A stretch of DNA of 64,000 nucleotides from Chitinibacter sp. GC72 (GCF_009760905.1 NZ_VIRW01000005.1:124001-188000); one strand, 5' to 3'. Counted from the stretch's first letter, positions 47,743 to 58,391 are shown. Translations and numbers: made by a program. The notes: generated from the sequence alone by a model not told the origin.

Positions 47743-48918
47743 ATGAGTCGGCAATTGCATACGGCACCCGATACGGCGCTGATCCTGTCTGGCGGTGGCG
47801 CACGCGCCGCCTATCAAGTGGGGGTTTTGCTGGCGATTGCCCGCTTGCTGCCCCAGCATGCTCCCAATCCGTTTCCGATTATTTGCGGTACATCGGCTGG
47901 TGCAATCAATGCGGCCGGTCTGGCCATGGGGGCGGGCGAATTTCGTCGGTCCGTGTTTTCGCTGGCGCGTATGTGGCAAAACCTGCAGCCCGAACAAATC
48001 TACCGGGGGTCGATGAGTTGCCTGATGGCCACTGGCGCACACTGGCTGGCCGCATTGCTGGTGGGCGGGTTGGGCCGGAAAAACCCGCGCTCTTTTCTGG
48101 ATAATGCGCCGCTGCGCGAGTTTCTGGCCGGGATTGTCGATTTCCCGAAAATTCAGGCCAATCTTGATTGCGGTGTACTCAAGGCGGTGTCTATCTCGGC
48201 GCTGGGTTATAGTTCGGGGCAGTCGGTGGCTTTTTTTCAGGGCATTGCCGAGCTGGAAAGCTGGCAGCGCGCATCCAGAATCGGGGTACGTACCGAGCTC
48301 AACCTCAATCACCTAATGGCTTCCAGCGCTATACCCCTGGTTTTTCCTGCCGAGCGGATTCATCGTGAGTATTTTGGCGATGGTTCGGTGCGGCAAATTG
48401 CACCATTGAGCCCGGCTATTCATCTGGGCGCTCGCCGCATACTGGTGATCGGCGTGGCGCCGCAGAGCGAAGAGGGGCCGGCGCGCCAGCACACCAGTGG
48501 CTACCCGACGCTGGCGCAGGTGAGCGGGCAATTGATGAACAGCATTTTTCTCGATTCGCTGGAAACCGATCTGGAGCGCATTACGCGGATTAACCGCACC
48601 ATTTCGCATATCCCTGCGCCGGTGCGTGGCGAGGTTGGACTCAATTTGCGTCCGATTGAAGTTCTGACGATTTCTCCCTCGCAACCGCTGGAAAAACTGA
48701 CGCTGCCTTTCAAGCGCGAATTCTCGCTGGGCATGCGGTTTTTTCTCGGCGGTTTGGGGGCTTTTCGGCGGCAAGGCTCGGTTCTGGCGAGCTATTTATT
48801 GTTTTGCGGGCCGTATGCGCGCAAGCTGATTGCTTTGGGCTATCACGATGCGCTGGAAAAAGAGCAGCAACTCCGTCATTTTCTAGCTGCAGAGCAGGCA
48901 ACTTCGGCGGTAGAATAG
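47743..48918 (+). CDS. Patatin-like phospholipase family protein
   Basis: 391-aa lipid acyl hydrolase. The oxyanion motif GGGARAAYQVG (17-27), nucleophile elbow GTSAG (S51) and catalytic-dyad Asp in YFGDGSVRQ (D213) are all present, so it should be active. No signal peptide; cytoplasmic or membrane-associated. A C-terminal region after about 300 is beyond the patatin core and of unknown type. dsbB follows after 29 bp. Confidence 0.9.
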   Translation: MSRQLHTAPDTALILSGGGARAAYQVGVLLAIARLLPQHAPNPFPIICGTSAGAINAAGLAMGAGEFRRSVFSLARMWQNLQPEQIYRGSMSCLMATGAHWLAALLVGGLGRKNPRSFLDNAPLREFLAGIVDFPKIQANLDCGVLKAVSISALGYSSGQSVAFFQGIAELESWQRASRIGVRTELNLNHLMASSAIPLVFPAERIHREYFGDGSVRQIAPLSPAIHLGARRILVIGVAPQSEEGPARQHTSGYPTLAQVSGQLMNSIFLDSLETDLERITRINRTISHIPAPVRGEVGLNLRPIEVLTISPSQPLEKLTLPFKREFSLGMRFFLGGLGAFRRQGSVLASYLLFCGPYARKLIALGYHDALEKEQQLRHFLAAEQATSAVE

Positions 48919-48947
48919 TCCTTTTCTATTTTGCGCGGAGATCCGGC

Positions 48948-49469
48948 ATGTATCGTCTTGGCTGGCGGCCCGGTTTTGGTATCCTGTTTATCGCCTGTGC
49001 AGGCATGATTGCCTTCGCGCTCTATCATCAATTCTATCAATGGCTAATGCCGTGTCTGATGTGCGTGTACGAGCGCATTGCGATTATCGGCTTTGGCCTG
49101 TTTGCCCTGCTGGCGGCGATTTTTCCGCCCAAAAAACGCAGCGGTGTTTATGTTTACACCGGCATCCTGACCCTGTGGGGTCTGTTCGGTGCGATCACCG
49201 GCCTGCGCCATGTCTGGATGCAATATGGCCCGAAAGACCCTTCCGTTTCGTGCGCCTCAAGTCTGCCGTTTCCGATTGACCTCAATGCCTTGCCCGGCTC
49301 GATTGCTGCGGTGATTCGTCCGGTGGGCGATTGCGCCAATATTGACTTTACGATTTTCGGTATCACCATGCCGATCTGGATTGTGCTGGCTTGTCTGGGT
49401 CTGGTGGCGGTGACGTGGCTGCTGGCGCGTCGCCAATTGACTGAAATCCGTCGGAATCAATGGCGATGA
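48948..49469 (+). CDS. dsbB: Disulfide bond formation protein B
   Basis: Inner-membrane quinone reductase (173 aa) that reoxidises DsbA. Four helices; the first Cys pair is PCLMC (C36, C39) and the second pair C101 and C128 lies in the second periplasmic loop. ATG 48948 is preceded by GCGGAG; longer in-frame starts overlap the patatin gene. Its TGA overlaps the following regulator start (ATGA), which ties disulfide oxidation to a peroxide sensor in one transcript. Confidence 0.95.
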   Translation: MYRLGWRPGFGILFIACAGMIAFALYHQFYQWLMPCLMCVYERIAIIGFGLFALLAAIFPPKKRSGVYVYTGILTLWGLFGAITGLRHVWMQYGPKDPSVSCASSLPFPIDLNALPGSIAAVIRPVGDCANIDFTIFGITMPIWIVLACLGLVAVTWLLARRQLTEIRRNQWR

Positions 49470-50401
49470 CCCTTACCGAGCTCAGATATATTGTTGCTGT
49501 GGCGCGCGAGCGTCATTTTGGCCGCGCCGCCAATAGCTGTTTTGTTTCGCAGCCTACGTTGTCGGTGGCGGTGAAAAAGCTCGAAGATGAGCTGGGCGTC
49601 ACTTTGTTCGAGCGCTCGTCAGGCGATGTGACGCTGACCGCCAATGGCGAGCGGATTGTCGAGCAGGCCCAGCGCGTGCTGGAAGAAGTCTCGGTGGTCA
49701 AACAGCTGGCCGAGCAGGGGAAAGATCCGCTGGCAGGTACGCTGCGTCTGGGCGTGATCTACACCATTGGTCCGTATTTGCTGCCGCACCTGATTCCACA
49801 GCTGCGCACGCTGGCACCGCAGATGCAATTATTGCTCGAAGAAAACTACACTTCGCGGCTGGCCGAGATGCTCAAACAAGGCGAGATCGACGTCGCGATT
49901 GTGGCTGAACCATTTCATGAAGGGGGTATTGCCACACAAGCCATTTATGAAGAGGGTTTTGTGGTGGCTACCCCTAGGGGGCATGCTTGGGAGCAGTTTG
50001 CCGAAATTTCGGCCGAACAATTAGCCGAAGAAAATGTACTGCTGCTCTCGCCTGGCAATTGTTTCCGCGATCAGGTCCTGCAAACCTGCCCCGATCTGAA
50101 TCGCGAAAGCATGAGTCATGGTAGCTTGCAGCGCACTTTGCAGGGCTCGTCGCTAACGACGATCCGGCATATGGTGGCAGGTGGCATCGGCGTGACGGTA
50201 TTACCGGCCACCTCGGTTAGCGCCGCCGACGACGCGCTGCTGAGTATTCGAGCGTTTGCCGAGCCAGCGCCCACACGGCGCGTGGTGATGGCTTGGCGGC
50301 GCAATTTTCCGCGCCTGGCGGCCATCGAAGCCTTGCGCCAAGCCATCTTACAATCGAGCATGCCCAAGGTAAGCTGGTTGCACGAGGCGGAGATCGCCTG
50401 A
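49466..50401 (+). CDS. oxyR: OxyR, LysR-type peroxide sensor/regulator
   Basis: LysR-family regulator of 311 aa. N-terminal winged helix (TELRYIVAVARERHFGRAA; SQPTLSVAVKKLE) and a C-terminal sensor domain with LLLSPGNCFRDQVLQTC. With ATG 49466 the two Cys fall at 199 and 208, the same numbers as the peroxidatic pair of E. coli OxyR, which also supports this start over ATG 49460. It should activate peroxide-defence genes on Cys oxidation. Overlaps dsbB by 4 bp. Confidence 0.93.
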   Translation: MTLTELRYIVAVARERHFGRAANSCFVSQPTLSVAVKKLEDELGVTLFERSSGDVTLTANGERIVEQAQRVLEEVSVVKQLAEQGKDPLAGTLRLGVIYTIGPYLLPHLIPQLRTLAPQMQLLLEENYTSRLAEMLKQGEIDVAIVAEPFHEGGIATQAIYEEGFVVATPRGHAWEQFAEISAEQLAEENVLLLSPGNCFRDQVLQTCPDLNRESMSHGSLQRTLQGSSLTTIRHMVAGGIGVTVLPATSVSAADDALLSIRAFAEPAPTRRVVMAWRRNFPRLAAIEALRQAILQSSMPKVSWLHEAEIA

Positions 50402-50506
50402 TTCGCTGAGCGGGTCATATGGAGTAAGCAGGGGGCTTGATGCAAATCAGGCCCTTTCTGTTTTCGGATTCGTGTAGGCGGCCGGTCTGTTTGATCGAGT
50501 GGTGAT

Positions 50507-50555
50507 GGGGTATTGCTCTGTAGGGTATATTTAGATTGACTTGTATAGATATACC
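50507..50555. repeat. 50-bp palindromic intergenic element, copy 9
   Basis: Left GGGGTATTGCTCTGTAGG, right GATATACCC. Between convergent oxyR and tRNA-Leu. Confidence 0.75.
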
Positions 50556-50580
50556 CATGCTTTCTGCAAGCTGCGGGCAA

Positions 50581-50619
50581 CAAAAAACCCGCCAGACTGA
50601 TGTGCTGTGCGGGTTGTTT
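50581..50619 (-). terminator. Terminator of tRNA-Leu
   Basis: On the minus strand ACCCGCAC...GCGGGTTTTTTG forms a stem around a loop of about 14 nt and ends in a T-run, 3 bp past the tRNA. Confidence 0.75.
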
Positions 50620-50621
50620 GC

Positions 50622-50705
50622 TGGTGCCCAGGGTCGGACTCGAACCGACACACCTTGCGGCGGGGGATTTTGAGTCCCCTGCGTCTACCATTTCGCCACC
50701 TGGGC
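50622..50705 (-). tRNA. tRNA-Leu (CAA)
   Basis: 84-nt tRNA with encoded CCA. Acceptor GCCCAGG pairs with CCTGGGC; anticodon stem GGGGA/TCCCC encloses CTCAAAA with anticodon CAA (reads UUG). The long variable arm and GGTTCGAGTCC T-loop are typical of class II tRNA-Leu. Last in a minus-strand pair after rsmI. Confidence 0.97.
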
Positions 50706-50725
50706 AGGTGCTGTGTAGAGAGCGC

Positions 50726-50754
50726 ATATTAGACACAAAGTGCTCGCTTGGCAA
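50726..50754 (-). promoter_or_regulatory. Promoter of tRNA-Leu
   Basis: Minus strand: -35 TTGCCA (50754-50749), 17-bp spacer, -10 TAATAT (50731-50726), about 20 bp before the mature 5' end. Confidence 0.7.
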
Positions 50755-50776
50755 GCAGCTCGTGCGATTTTTTTTG

Positions 50777-51640
50777 CTAATCGGCGTTTTTTAGCGCCAG
50801 CGCACGCTCGTACAGGGCATTGCGCGGAGCACCGGAGATGGCTTGTGCCAGCGAAACGGCCTGCTTGAGTGGCAATTCGGCCAGCAAAGGCGTCAGCAAG
50901 CTGTCGTAGCTGCTGCCTTCGGCTTTTTCTTCAGGCGCAGCGGCATCGACCACAATCACCGCTTCGCCGCGCTGCTGATTGCTATCGCTGGCAATCCATT
51001 GCGCCAGCTCGGCCAGCGGCGCACGGCGAATGGTTTCATAGGTTTTGGTCAATTCGCGCGCCAGCACGGCTTCACGTTCGCCGCCAAATACGGTGGCCAT
51101 ATCGGCTACGCATTCGGCAATCCGATGCGGGGCTTCGTAAAACACCGTGAGGTAAGGCAGCTGGCGCAGCGCGGTCAGCGCATCGAGCCGTTGCTTGCTT
51201 TTGGGCGGTAAAAAACCGTAAAAGAGGCTATGGGCGCAGCTAAAACCGCTGGCCGACAAAGCGCTGGTCAGCGCTGATGCGCCGGGCACCGGAATCACGG
51301 CAAAACCGGCGGCGTGTACTGCTGCTGCCAGCACCGCGCCCGGGTCGGAGACGGCAGGCGTGCCCGCGTCGGAAACCTGTGCCACGGTGTCGCCTGCGGC
51401 CAAGCGAGCGACGATTTTTTCGGCCATGGTGCGCTCATTGTGTTCGCGAACCGAAATCATCGGCGTACTGATGCCAAACTGTTTGAGCAGCTGCCCGGTG
51501 ACGCGCGTGTCTTCGGCGGCAATCACATCGGCCTGCTTTAATACGGCCAGTGCGCGTTCGGTAATATCACCCAGATTACCGATTGGCGTGGCAACCACAT
51601 ATAATGCAGACTTGCTGACAGGAATATCAGGCTTATGCAC
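50777..51640 (-). CDS. rsmI: 16S rRNA 2'-O-C1402 methyltransferase RsmI
   Basis: SAM-dependent tetrapyrrole-methylase-fold enzyme (287 aa) that methylates the ribose of C1402 in 16S rRNA. N-terminal LYVVATPIGNLGDITERA, AAEDTRVTG, and VSDAGTPAVSDPG are the family motifs. Start is GTG 51640, which overlaps the divergent lpoA start by 6 bp. The arrangement rsmI<>lpoA-yraN-diaA-dolP is the standard one in beta/gammaproteobacteria. Confidence 0.96.
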   Translation of the reverse strand: MHKPDIPVSKSALYVVATPIGNLGDITERALAVLKQADVIAAEDTRVTGQLLKQFGISTPMISVREHNERTMAEKIVARLAAGDTVAQVSDAGTPAVSDPGAVLAAAVHAAGFAVIPVPGASALTSALSASGFSCAHSLFYGFLPPKSKQRLDALTALRQLPYLTVFYEAPHRIAECVADMATVFGGEREAVLARELTKTYETIRRAPLAELAQWIASDSNQQRGEAVIVVDAAAPEEKAEGSSYDSLLTPLLAELPLKQAVSLAQAISGAPRNALYERALALKNAD

Positions 51641-52789
51641 GTAAAAAATCTCCTTGGCTCGCAGATCAACACCTTTGACGCTGCGGCTACTTTAGCAAAA
51701 GCGGCCGCCATCAAGTCGTTTGACGCAGCCCGATTTGTTGCCCGGCTTGCGGGTATGAGTGCGCTACTATACGTCTCGCTAGGCGTCACGGCCACTACTG
51801 CGCACGCCGAGGACGAGGTGACTGCTGCCAAAACGGGCTATATCGCGCTTTTGCTGCCCGGCCATGCCAAGGCGTTCAAACCGGCGGTAGACCAGATTCG
51901 TGCCGGTATTCTGGCCGCTGAGCGCGTGCATGGCGGTGGTGATTCGCCACCGCTACGAATGTTTGATACCACCGACAAGGAAGAAGACGTTCAGGCCCAG
52001 TACCAGAAAGCGGTGGACGGCGGCGCGGTGGCGGTGATCGGGCCTTTGACCAAATCGGCGCTTAATTTTCTGGCCGACAGTACCGATCTGACCGTACCAG
52101 TGATCGCGCTCAACAGCTTTGACACCACCACCTTGCCGCAGGGCAAGCTCTATAGCTTTGGCCTGGGCGTCGAAGCCGATGCTGCGGCCACCGCGCAATT
52201 GATGAAGCTTGATGGCCTGCAACAGGTGGTTGTTTTGCAAACAGAAGATTCAATTGCCCAGCGGCTGGCGCAAAGTTTTGTCGCTGCCTGGCGCGGGCAC
52301 ACCGGTAGCGATCCGGTGATGATTACCATTGCCAATCCGCGTCGTGATGCGGTGCAATTGAAAACACAATTGGCCGAAGTGTCGGCCGATGCCGTGTTTC
52401 TGGCGATGGATGCCAAGGCGGCCCGGGCGATCCGGCCATTTCTGGGTAATGAGCGCGCCATCTACGCTACCAGCCAGATCAACCCCGGACGCTTGCCTGC
52501 CACCACGCTGATTGACTTGGCGGGAATCAAATATCTGGACATGCCCTGGCTGGCCAACCCGACTCAGGAAGGCTACGAGTTGTACGATAGAGTGCGTTCG
52601 AGCTCGAATGATCTGGAGAGATTGTTTGCGCTGGGGCTTGATGCGTGGCGAATTGCCGCCATCTTGTCTGCAGGGGGGCAGCTTGAGCGTTTGGACGGTG
52701 TGACCGGCATCCTGAGTCTGGGCGCCGATAATATTGTTCAGCGCGATATGCAGCTCAGAACCATGGGCCAGCCGGATGGCAGCCGATGA
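51635..52789 (+). CDS. lpoA: Penicillin-binding protein activator LpoA-like
   Basis: 384-aa envelope protein with a periplasmic-binding-protein type I fold (LppC domain), which in enterobacteria activates PBP1A. Hydrophobic segment GMSALLYVSLGVTATTAHA serves as signal; there is no lipobox Cys, unlike E. coli LpoA, so it may be soluble or anchored. ATG 51635 gives a long N-terminal extension; ATG 51755, with GCGGG upstream, would leave a short signal peptide. The start is therefore uncertain. It is followed by yraN with an ATGA overlap. Confidence 0.85.
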   Translation: MHVKNLLGSQINTFDAAATLAKAAAIKSFDAARFVARLAGMSALLYVSLGVTATTAHAEDEVTAAKTGYIALLLPGHAKAFKPAVDQIRAGILAAERVHGGGDSPPLRMFDTTDKEEDVQAQYQKAVDGGAVAVIGPLTKSALNFLADSTDLTVPVIALNSFDTTTLPQGKLYSFGLGVEADAAATAQLMKLDGLQQVVVLQTEDSIAQRLAQSFVAAWRGHTGSDPVMITIANPRRDAVQLKTQLAEVSADAVFLAMDAKAARAIRPFLGNERAIYATSQINPGRLPATTLIDLAGIKYLDMPWLANPTQEGYELYDRVRSSSNDLERLFALGLDAWRIAAILSAGGQLERLDGVTGILSLGADNIVQRDMQLRTMGQPDGSR

Positions 52790-53121
52790 ATGACAAAGGC
52801 CAGCTGGCCGAGCAGATGGCTGCGGCCTATCTGATCGAGCACGGGCTGACCATTCTGGCGCGCAACTGGTCGTGCCGCCACGGTGAAATCGATCTGGTGG
52901 CGCAAGACGGCAAGCAGCTGGTTTTTGTTGAAGTTCGCATGCGCCAGTCCAGCCGTTTTGGCGGCGCTGCGGCCAGTATTACCCCGGCCAAGCAGGCTAA
53001 GCTCTGGGCCAGTGCCCAACAGTATTTGCAAGGCATCAAATCGCCGCCTGCGTGCCGGTTTGATGCCATTTGTATCGATGGCCAGACCATTTCTTGGCTG
53101 AAAAACTGCATTAGCGCCTAA
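52786..53121 (+). CDS. yraN: YraN family (UPF0102) nuclease-fold protein
   Basis: 111-aa protein with the endonuclease-like fold of UPF0102: AEQMAAAYLIEHG, NWSCRHGEIDLVAQD (Glu-Asp pair) and FVEVRMRQ (metal-site motif). Cellular role unknown. Overlaps lpoA by 4 bp (ATGA). Full length for the family. Confidence 0.92.
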   Translation: MNDKGQLAEQMAAAYLIEHGLTILARNWSCRHGEIDLVAQDGKQLVFVEVRMRQSSRFGGAAASITPAKQAKLWASAQQYLQGIKSPPACRFDAICIDGQTISWLKNCISA

Positions 53122-53171
53122 GCCGGATAAAGCGTATCGGCTATTGCGCCAAGGCAAATAAAAAAGGATAA

Positions 53172-53765
<594 letters not shown>

Positions 53766-53767
53766 TG

Positions 53768-54346
53768 ATGAAACGTCTGATAACTGCTGCCTTGCTGGTC
53801 AGCAGCCTGAGTGCCTGCGTGCCGCTGGTCGTTGCCGGTGGTGTTGCCGTTGGCGCCTGGATCGGCTCTGATCCGCGCCCGAGCCTGACGATCAAACAGG
53901 ATACGACGCTGGGTGCCAATATTAGTGCACGGCTGGTCGATGAATGGAAGGAAAGGGCTCACGTGACGGTGAATACCTTCAATGGCCAGGTTTTGCTGAC
54001 CGGTGAAGTGCCTGATGCTGCCGCCAAAGCGCGCGCGGAGGAAATCGCCCGCTCGTTTGCCCAAACCAAACGCGTATTCAATGAGCTGTATGTGGGGCCG
54101 GTTTCCACGACGAGCGAGCGCCTGAATGATACCCAACTGACCACCCGGGTTAAAAGCGCATTACTCACCGCCACAGGTGATGCCTCGGCCGTGCATCTGC
54201 AGGTGATTACCGAGCGCTCAACCGTGTATTTGCTGGGCATGAGTCAGCCAGCGCTGGCCGATAAAGCCGCCAATCTTGCCGCCTCGGTATCGGGCGTGAG
54301 CCGCGTAGTCAAGCTGGTGCAGCCGCTGCAACCGTTGCCACAATAG
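53768..54346 (+). CDS. dolP: Outer-membrane BON-domain lipoprotein DolP
   Basis: 192-aa lipoprotein with lipobox LSAC in MKRLITAALLVSSLSAC (C17), then two BON domains (about 50-115 and 130-190; IVRV-type VNTFNGQVLLTGEV repeat). DolP/YraP supports outer-membrane integrity and BAM function. ATG 53768 lies 8 nt after GGAGG; ATG 53765 overlaps the diaA stop. Last gene of the cluster; a perfect palindromic element follows. Confidence 0.93.
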   Translation: MKRLITAALLVSSLSACVPLVVAGGVAVGAWIGSDPRPSLTIKQDTTLGANISARLVDEWKERAHVTVNTFNGQVLLTGEVPDAAAKARAEEIARSFAQTKRVFNELYVGPVSTTSERLNDTQLTTRVKSALLTATGDASAVHLQVITERSTVYLLGMSQPALADKAANLAASVSGVSRVVKLVQPLQPLPQ

Positions 54347-54376
54347 ACTGGCGCTTGCGCCAGCCCATAGCTGATA

Positions 54377-54427
54377 GGGGTATATGCCTGAAGCAATTTT
54401 CAGTATTGGCTTGCAGGCATATACCCC
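54377..54427. repeat. 50-bp palindromic intergenic element, copy 10 (best copy)
   Basis: Arms GGGGTATATGCCTG (54377-54390) and CAGGCATATACCCC (54414-54427) are perfect 14-bp inverses; inner AAGC/GCTT also pairs. It sits 30 bp past dolP and 2 bp before the tesA stop, between convergent genes. No T-run except TTT on the plus side. Confidence 0.92.
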
Positions 54428-54428
54428 T

Positions 54429-55029
54429 TTATATTTGAAAGTCTTTCAGAATGTATTGCAGCAAAATCGGCTGTGCTGCAGCCGTGGGGTGGAGCTGGTC
54501 GGGCTGGAAGTAGCGGTTTTGCTGAATAATCGGCTCGAGCAAAAACGGGCTCAGGCTGACTTTGTATGTTTTGGCCAGCTCAGGATATGCCGCCGCAAAT
54601 TGCTGGGTGTAGCTGGCGCCGTAATTAGGTGGCATCTGCATCCCGATCAGATGCACTTTGGCACCGGCGTTTTGCGCCTGTTTGATCATGCTGCCCAGAT
54701 TCTGTTTCATGCTGGCAATGGGTAGGCCACGTAGCCCGTCGTTCGAGCCCAGCGCCAGAATCACCCACTTGGGTTGATGCTGTTTCAGGCTGGCGGGGAA
54801 CCTTGTGAGCCCTCCGGCAGTCGTTTCACCTGAGACGCTGGCATTGACGATCCGGTATTTTTTGCCCTGCTTTGCCAGATTTTGTTCCAGCAGTTTGGGC
54901 CAGGCCTGATTGGCGGCAATGCCATAGCCTGCCGACAAGCTGTCGCCAAACACCAGAATAACCGGTTCTGCCGCCTGCACTGCGTGCATCGCCAGGGCGC
55001 TACCAATACTGATAAGGATGCGTTTGAAC

Positions 55030-55031
<2 letters not shown>
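54429..55031 (-). CDS. tesA: SGNH/GDSL esterase, TesA-like (thioesterase I/arylesterase)
   Basis: 200-aa periplasmic hydrolase. Signal peptide about 1-21 (ending VQA), catalytic Ser in FGDSLSAGYG, Gly/Asn blocks (LALGSNDGL) and C-terminal Asp-His in PDQLHPT. The start ATG (55031-55029) overlaps the start ATG of the divergent ybbA on the opposite strand: the palindrome ACATGT carries both. E. coli shows a similar tesA-ybbA overlap. Confidence 0.93.
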
Positions 55032-55752
<721 letters not shown>

Positions 55753-55754
55753 TC

Positions 55755-58229
55755 ATGGCAAATCTTGCGACACGCTGGGCTCCGCTACGCCTGCACTGGC
55801 GGCTGTTTGCGCGCAGTATGGCGGCGGGCGAATACAAAACACTGCTGCTGGCGCTGGTCATTGCGATTGCCTCGCTCACCGCCGTGGGCATGCTCACCGA
55901 GCGCGTACAGCGCTTGCTGCTAGGGCAGGCCAATCAATTGCAGGCCGCCGATGCCGTGCTGGTGTCCGATCATGCGATTGCGCCGACGGCAGCACAGCTG
56001 GCGCAGCAGTATGGTTTGCAAACCGCGAGCACGGCCACCTTTCCGTCGATGGTCAGCTTTGGCGAGCAGACCAGTCTGGCTTCAGTGAAAGCCGCTAGCG
56101 CCAGCTATCCCTTGCGCGGCCAGCTGGCCCTGCTGCCGCCAGCGCAGAACGCAACCCTGCGCAGTGGTGAGGCGCTGATCGACGCCCGCTTGCAGGCGGT
56201 GCTGGGGGTGAAGACCGGGCAAACGATCCAAGTCGGGCAGCTCAATCTGACGGTGAGCGGCATTATTGATCGCGAGCCTGACGCGGCATTTGATTTTTCC
56301 AGCCTGCAAGCGCGCCTGCTGATCAGTGAGGCCGATCTGGCCGCCAGCGGCTTGCTCGGCTTTGGCAGCCGGGTGAAATACCGGCTGATGGTAGCCGGAG
56401 AGGAAGCACAGCTTGAGCAGTGGCAGGCGAGTATGAAGCCCAAGCTCGCGCGAGGCGAAAGCCTGGAAAACGTGCGTGAATCGCGCCCCGAGCTTAAGCA
56501 ATCGATCGATCGTGCCGAGCGCTTTTTGCGGCTGGCCGCGCTGCTGGCGGGTGTGCTGGCGGCGGTAGCGATTGTGCTGGCTGCCCGGCGCTTTGCCTTG
56601 CGGCATTTTGATACGGTCGCTTTGCTGCGCACGCTGGGCGCGAGCCAGCGCAAGGTGCGCGCTATTTTGTTTAGCCAGTTGTTGTTGCTCGCTGGCTTTG
56701 CCGCCGTACTGGGCGGCGCGCTGGCCTGGCTGGCGCAAACGCTGCTGGTCTGGCTGATCGCCGATCAACTGCCAGCGCCGCTGCCTGCGGGTACGCTGTG
56801 GCCGTGGGGCTGGGCCAGCTTGCTCGGCTTGGTACTGTTGCTCGGTTCGGCTGGACCGATTTTGCTGACGCTGGCCAAAACGCCACCTTTGCGCGTGCTG
56901 CGCCGTGATCTGAGCGTGAATGTGCACTGGGTCTGGCAATACGGCATCACGATATTGGCCATGGTGGGTATCTTGCTGCAGATTGCTCAAGATATAAAGC
57001 TGGCGGCTATAGTGGGTGGGGGTATTGTGCTGGCGCTGGCTTCGGTGGCGCTGCTTTCCTACGGCGTACTCCATCTGATGCAGCGCTACTTCAAGCGTGG
57101 TAGCCCCAAAATCGCCTTGCGGCAAATGCTGCGCCAGCCCGGCTTGCTGCTGGCGCAATTGGCCGCGTTAACCCTGGGTCTGTGCGGTTTATGGCTATTA
57201 ACCGTGGTGCAGAACGATTTGCTCGCGGCTTGGCGCGCGCAGGTGCCTGCCAATGCGCCCAATCATTTTGCCGTGAATATCCAGCCCGAGCAGCAGGCGC
57301 AATTTAGCCAGCTGTTTGTGCAGGCCGGATTGCCGCAGCCCAAGGTACAGCCGATGATTCGTGGTCGCTGGGTCTTGCACAATCAGCAGAGCGTCAAACC
57401 CGATAGCTATGCCGAGCCGCGCGCGCGGCGGCTATCCGAGCGCGAATTCAATCTGTCATGGGGCGAGGAAGAGCGCGCCGATAATCAGCGCGTGCAAGGC
57501 CCGCCGCTCAATCAGCAGCAACCGGGCTGGTCGGTGGAGGCCGAGCTGGCCGAGCAGCTGGGCATCCGGCTGGGCGATGTACTCACTTTTGATATTGCCG
57601 GTATGCCGGTGAGTGCGCCGGTGGTGAATTTACGCAAGGTGAACTGGGGCTCGTTTCGCGCCAATTTCTTTGTTATTGGCTCCGAGGTGATGATGCGCGA
57701 GCAGCCCAGCAGCGCAATCAGCAGCTTTTATCTCCCCAAAACGCAGCCGCAGCTGATTCCCGATCTGGTTCGCGCCATGCCCAATATCACGGTGATCGAC
57801 GTCGGGCAGGTGCTGGCGCAAGTTGAATCGGTGATTAGTCTGGCGTCAGCCGCCCTGCGGCTGGTGTTTGTGATGTGCGTGCTAGCGGGGTTGACGGTGT
57901 TGCTGGCGGCGCTGGACACCAATGAAGCCGAGCGGCGGCGCGAAGCAGCGCTGATGCGCTCGCTAGGCGCCAGTACGCGGCGCATTGCACAAATCTGGTG
58001 GCTGGAAAGCCTGTTTCTCGGTGCCGTGGCAGGCCTGATGGCCGGTCTGGTGGCCGCTATCGGCGCCTGGTATATCGCCTACAGCGTGTTCAACCTGCCG
58101 TGGCTCATCAACTGGGCTTTGCCGCTGTATTCCGCCCTGGCCGGCATGGCGCTGACCGCGTTGACAGTCGGGCTACGCTTGCTCGCGCTGGCGCGAACAA
58201 CGCCTATGCTGATGCTGCAGGCGGATTAA
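55755..58229 (+). CDS. ybbP: ABC transporter permease YbbP (FtsX/MacB-like)
   Basis: 824-aa integral membrane protein with about ten helices: one near the N-terminus (about 28-48), a first FtsX bundle (about 250-450), and a last one (about 690-820), with a large periplasmic domain between. FtsX-type motifs AALLRTLGASQRKVRAI and AALMRSLGASTRRIAQI mark the two coupling-helix regions. Partner of YbbA. A tandem-like GGGGGTATTG at 57016 is within the coding sequence and is unrelated to the palindromic family. Confidence 0.94.
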   Translation: MANLATRWAPLRLHWRLFARSMAAGEYKTLLLALVIAIASLTAVGMLTERVQRLLLGQANQLQAADAVLVSDHAIAPTAAQLAQQYGLQTASTATFPSMVSFGEQTSLASVKAASASYPLRGQLALLPPAQNATLRSGEALIDARLQAVLGVKTGQTIQVGQLNLTVSGIIDREPDAAFDFSSLQARLLISEADLAASGLLGFGSRVKYRLMVAGEEAQLEQWQASMKPKLARGESLENVRESRPELKQSIDRAERFLRLAALLAGVLAAVAIVLAARRFALRHFDTVALLRTLGASQRKVRAILFSQLLLLAGFAAVLGGALAWLAQTLLVWLIADQLPAPLPAGTLWPWGWASLLGLVLLLGSAGPILLTLAKTPPLRVLRRDLSVNVHWVWQYGITILAMVGILLQIAQDIKLAAIVGGGIVLALASVALLSYGVLHLMQRYFKRGSPKIALRQMLRQPGLLLAQLAALTLGLCGLWLLTVVQNDLLAAWRAQVPANAPNHFAVNIQPEQQAQFSQLFVQAGLPQPKVQPMIRGRWVLHNQQSVKPDSYAEPRARRLSEREFNLSWGEEERADNQRVQGPPLNQQQPGWSVEAELAEQLGIRLGDVLTFDIAGMPVSAPVVNLRKVNWGSFRANFFVIGSEVMMREQPSSAISSFYLPKTQPQLIPDLVRAMPNITVIDVGQVLAQVESVISLASAALRLVFVMCVLAGLTVLLAALDTNEAERRREAALMRSLGASTRRIAQIWWLESLFLGAVAGLMAGLVAAIGAWYIAYSVFNLPWLINWALPLYSALAGMALTALTVGLRLLALARTTPMLMLQAD

Positions 58230-58235
58230 GGCCGT

Positions 58236-58264
58236 GCGCAGACGAGGCCTGCCCTCGTCTGTGC
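58236..58264. other. Hairpin after ybbP
   Basis: GCGCAGACGAGG pairs with CCTCGTCTGTGC around CCTGC (12 bp, one wobble). No T-tract on the plus side. It may mark the end of the ybbAP message. Confidence 0.5.
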
Positions 58265-58391
58265 TCAAAGCCCCAGCTAATCCTGTGTCGTGCTTTATCG
58301 CGATTATCTGCCGCAGATTTGTGCCAGCGCAAAACATGCTGTGCCCGCCAGGCGCATGCTCACCCTTAATATTGATCTGAGGTGGTGAGTC

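Noticed and set aside
57014-57030. GGGGGTATTG match to the 50-bp element
   Set aside because: It is inside ybbP, encodes membrane-helix residues GGGIV, and has no right arm.
56082-57158. 358-aa Gln/Arg-rich minus-strand open frame in ybbP
   Set aside because: Composition is that of reverse-complemented Leu/Ala codons; it lies wholly inside ybbP.
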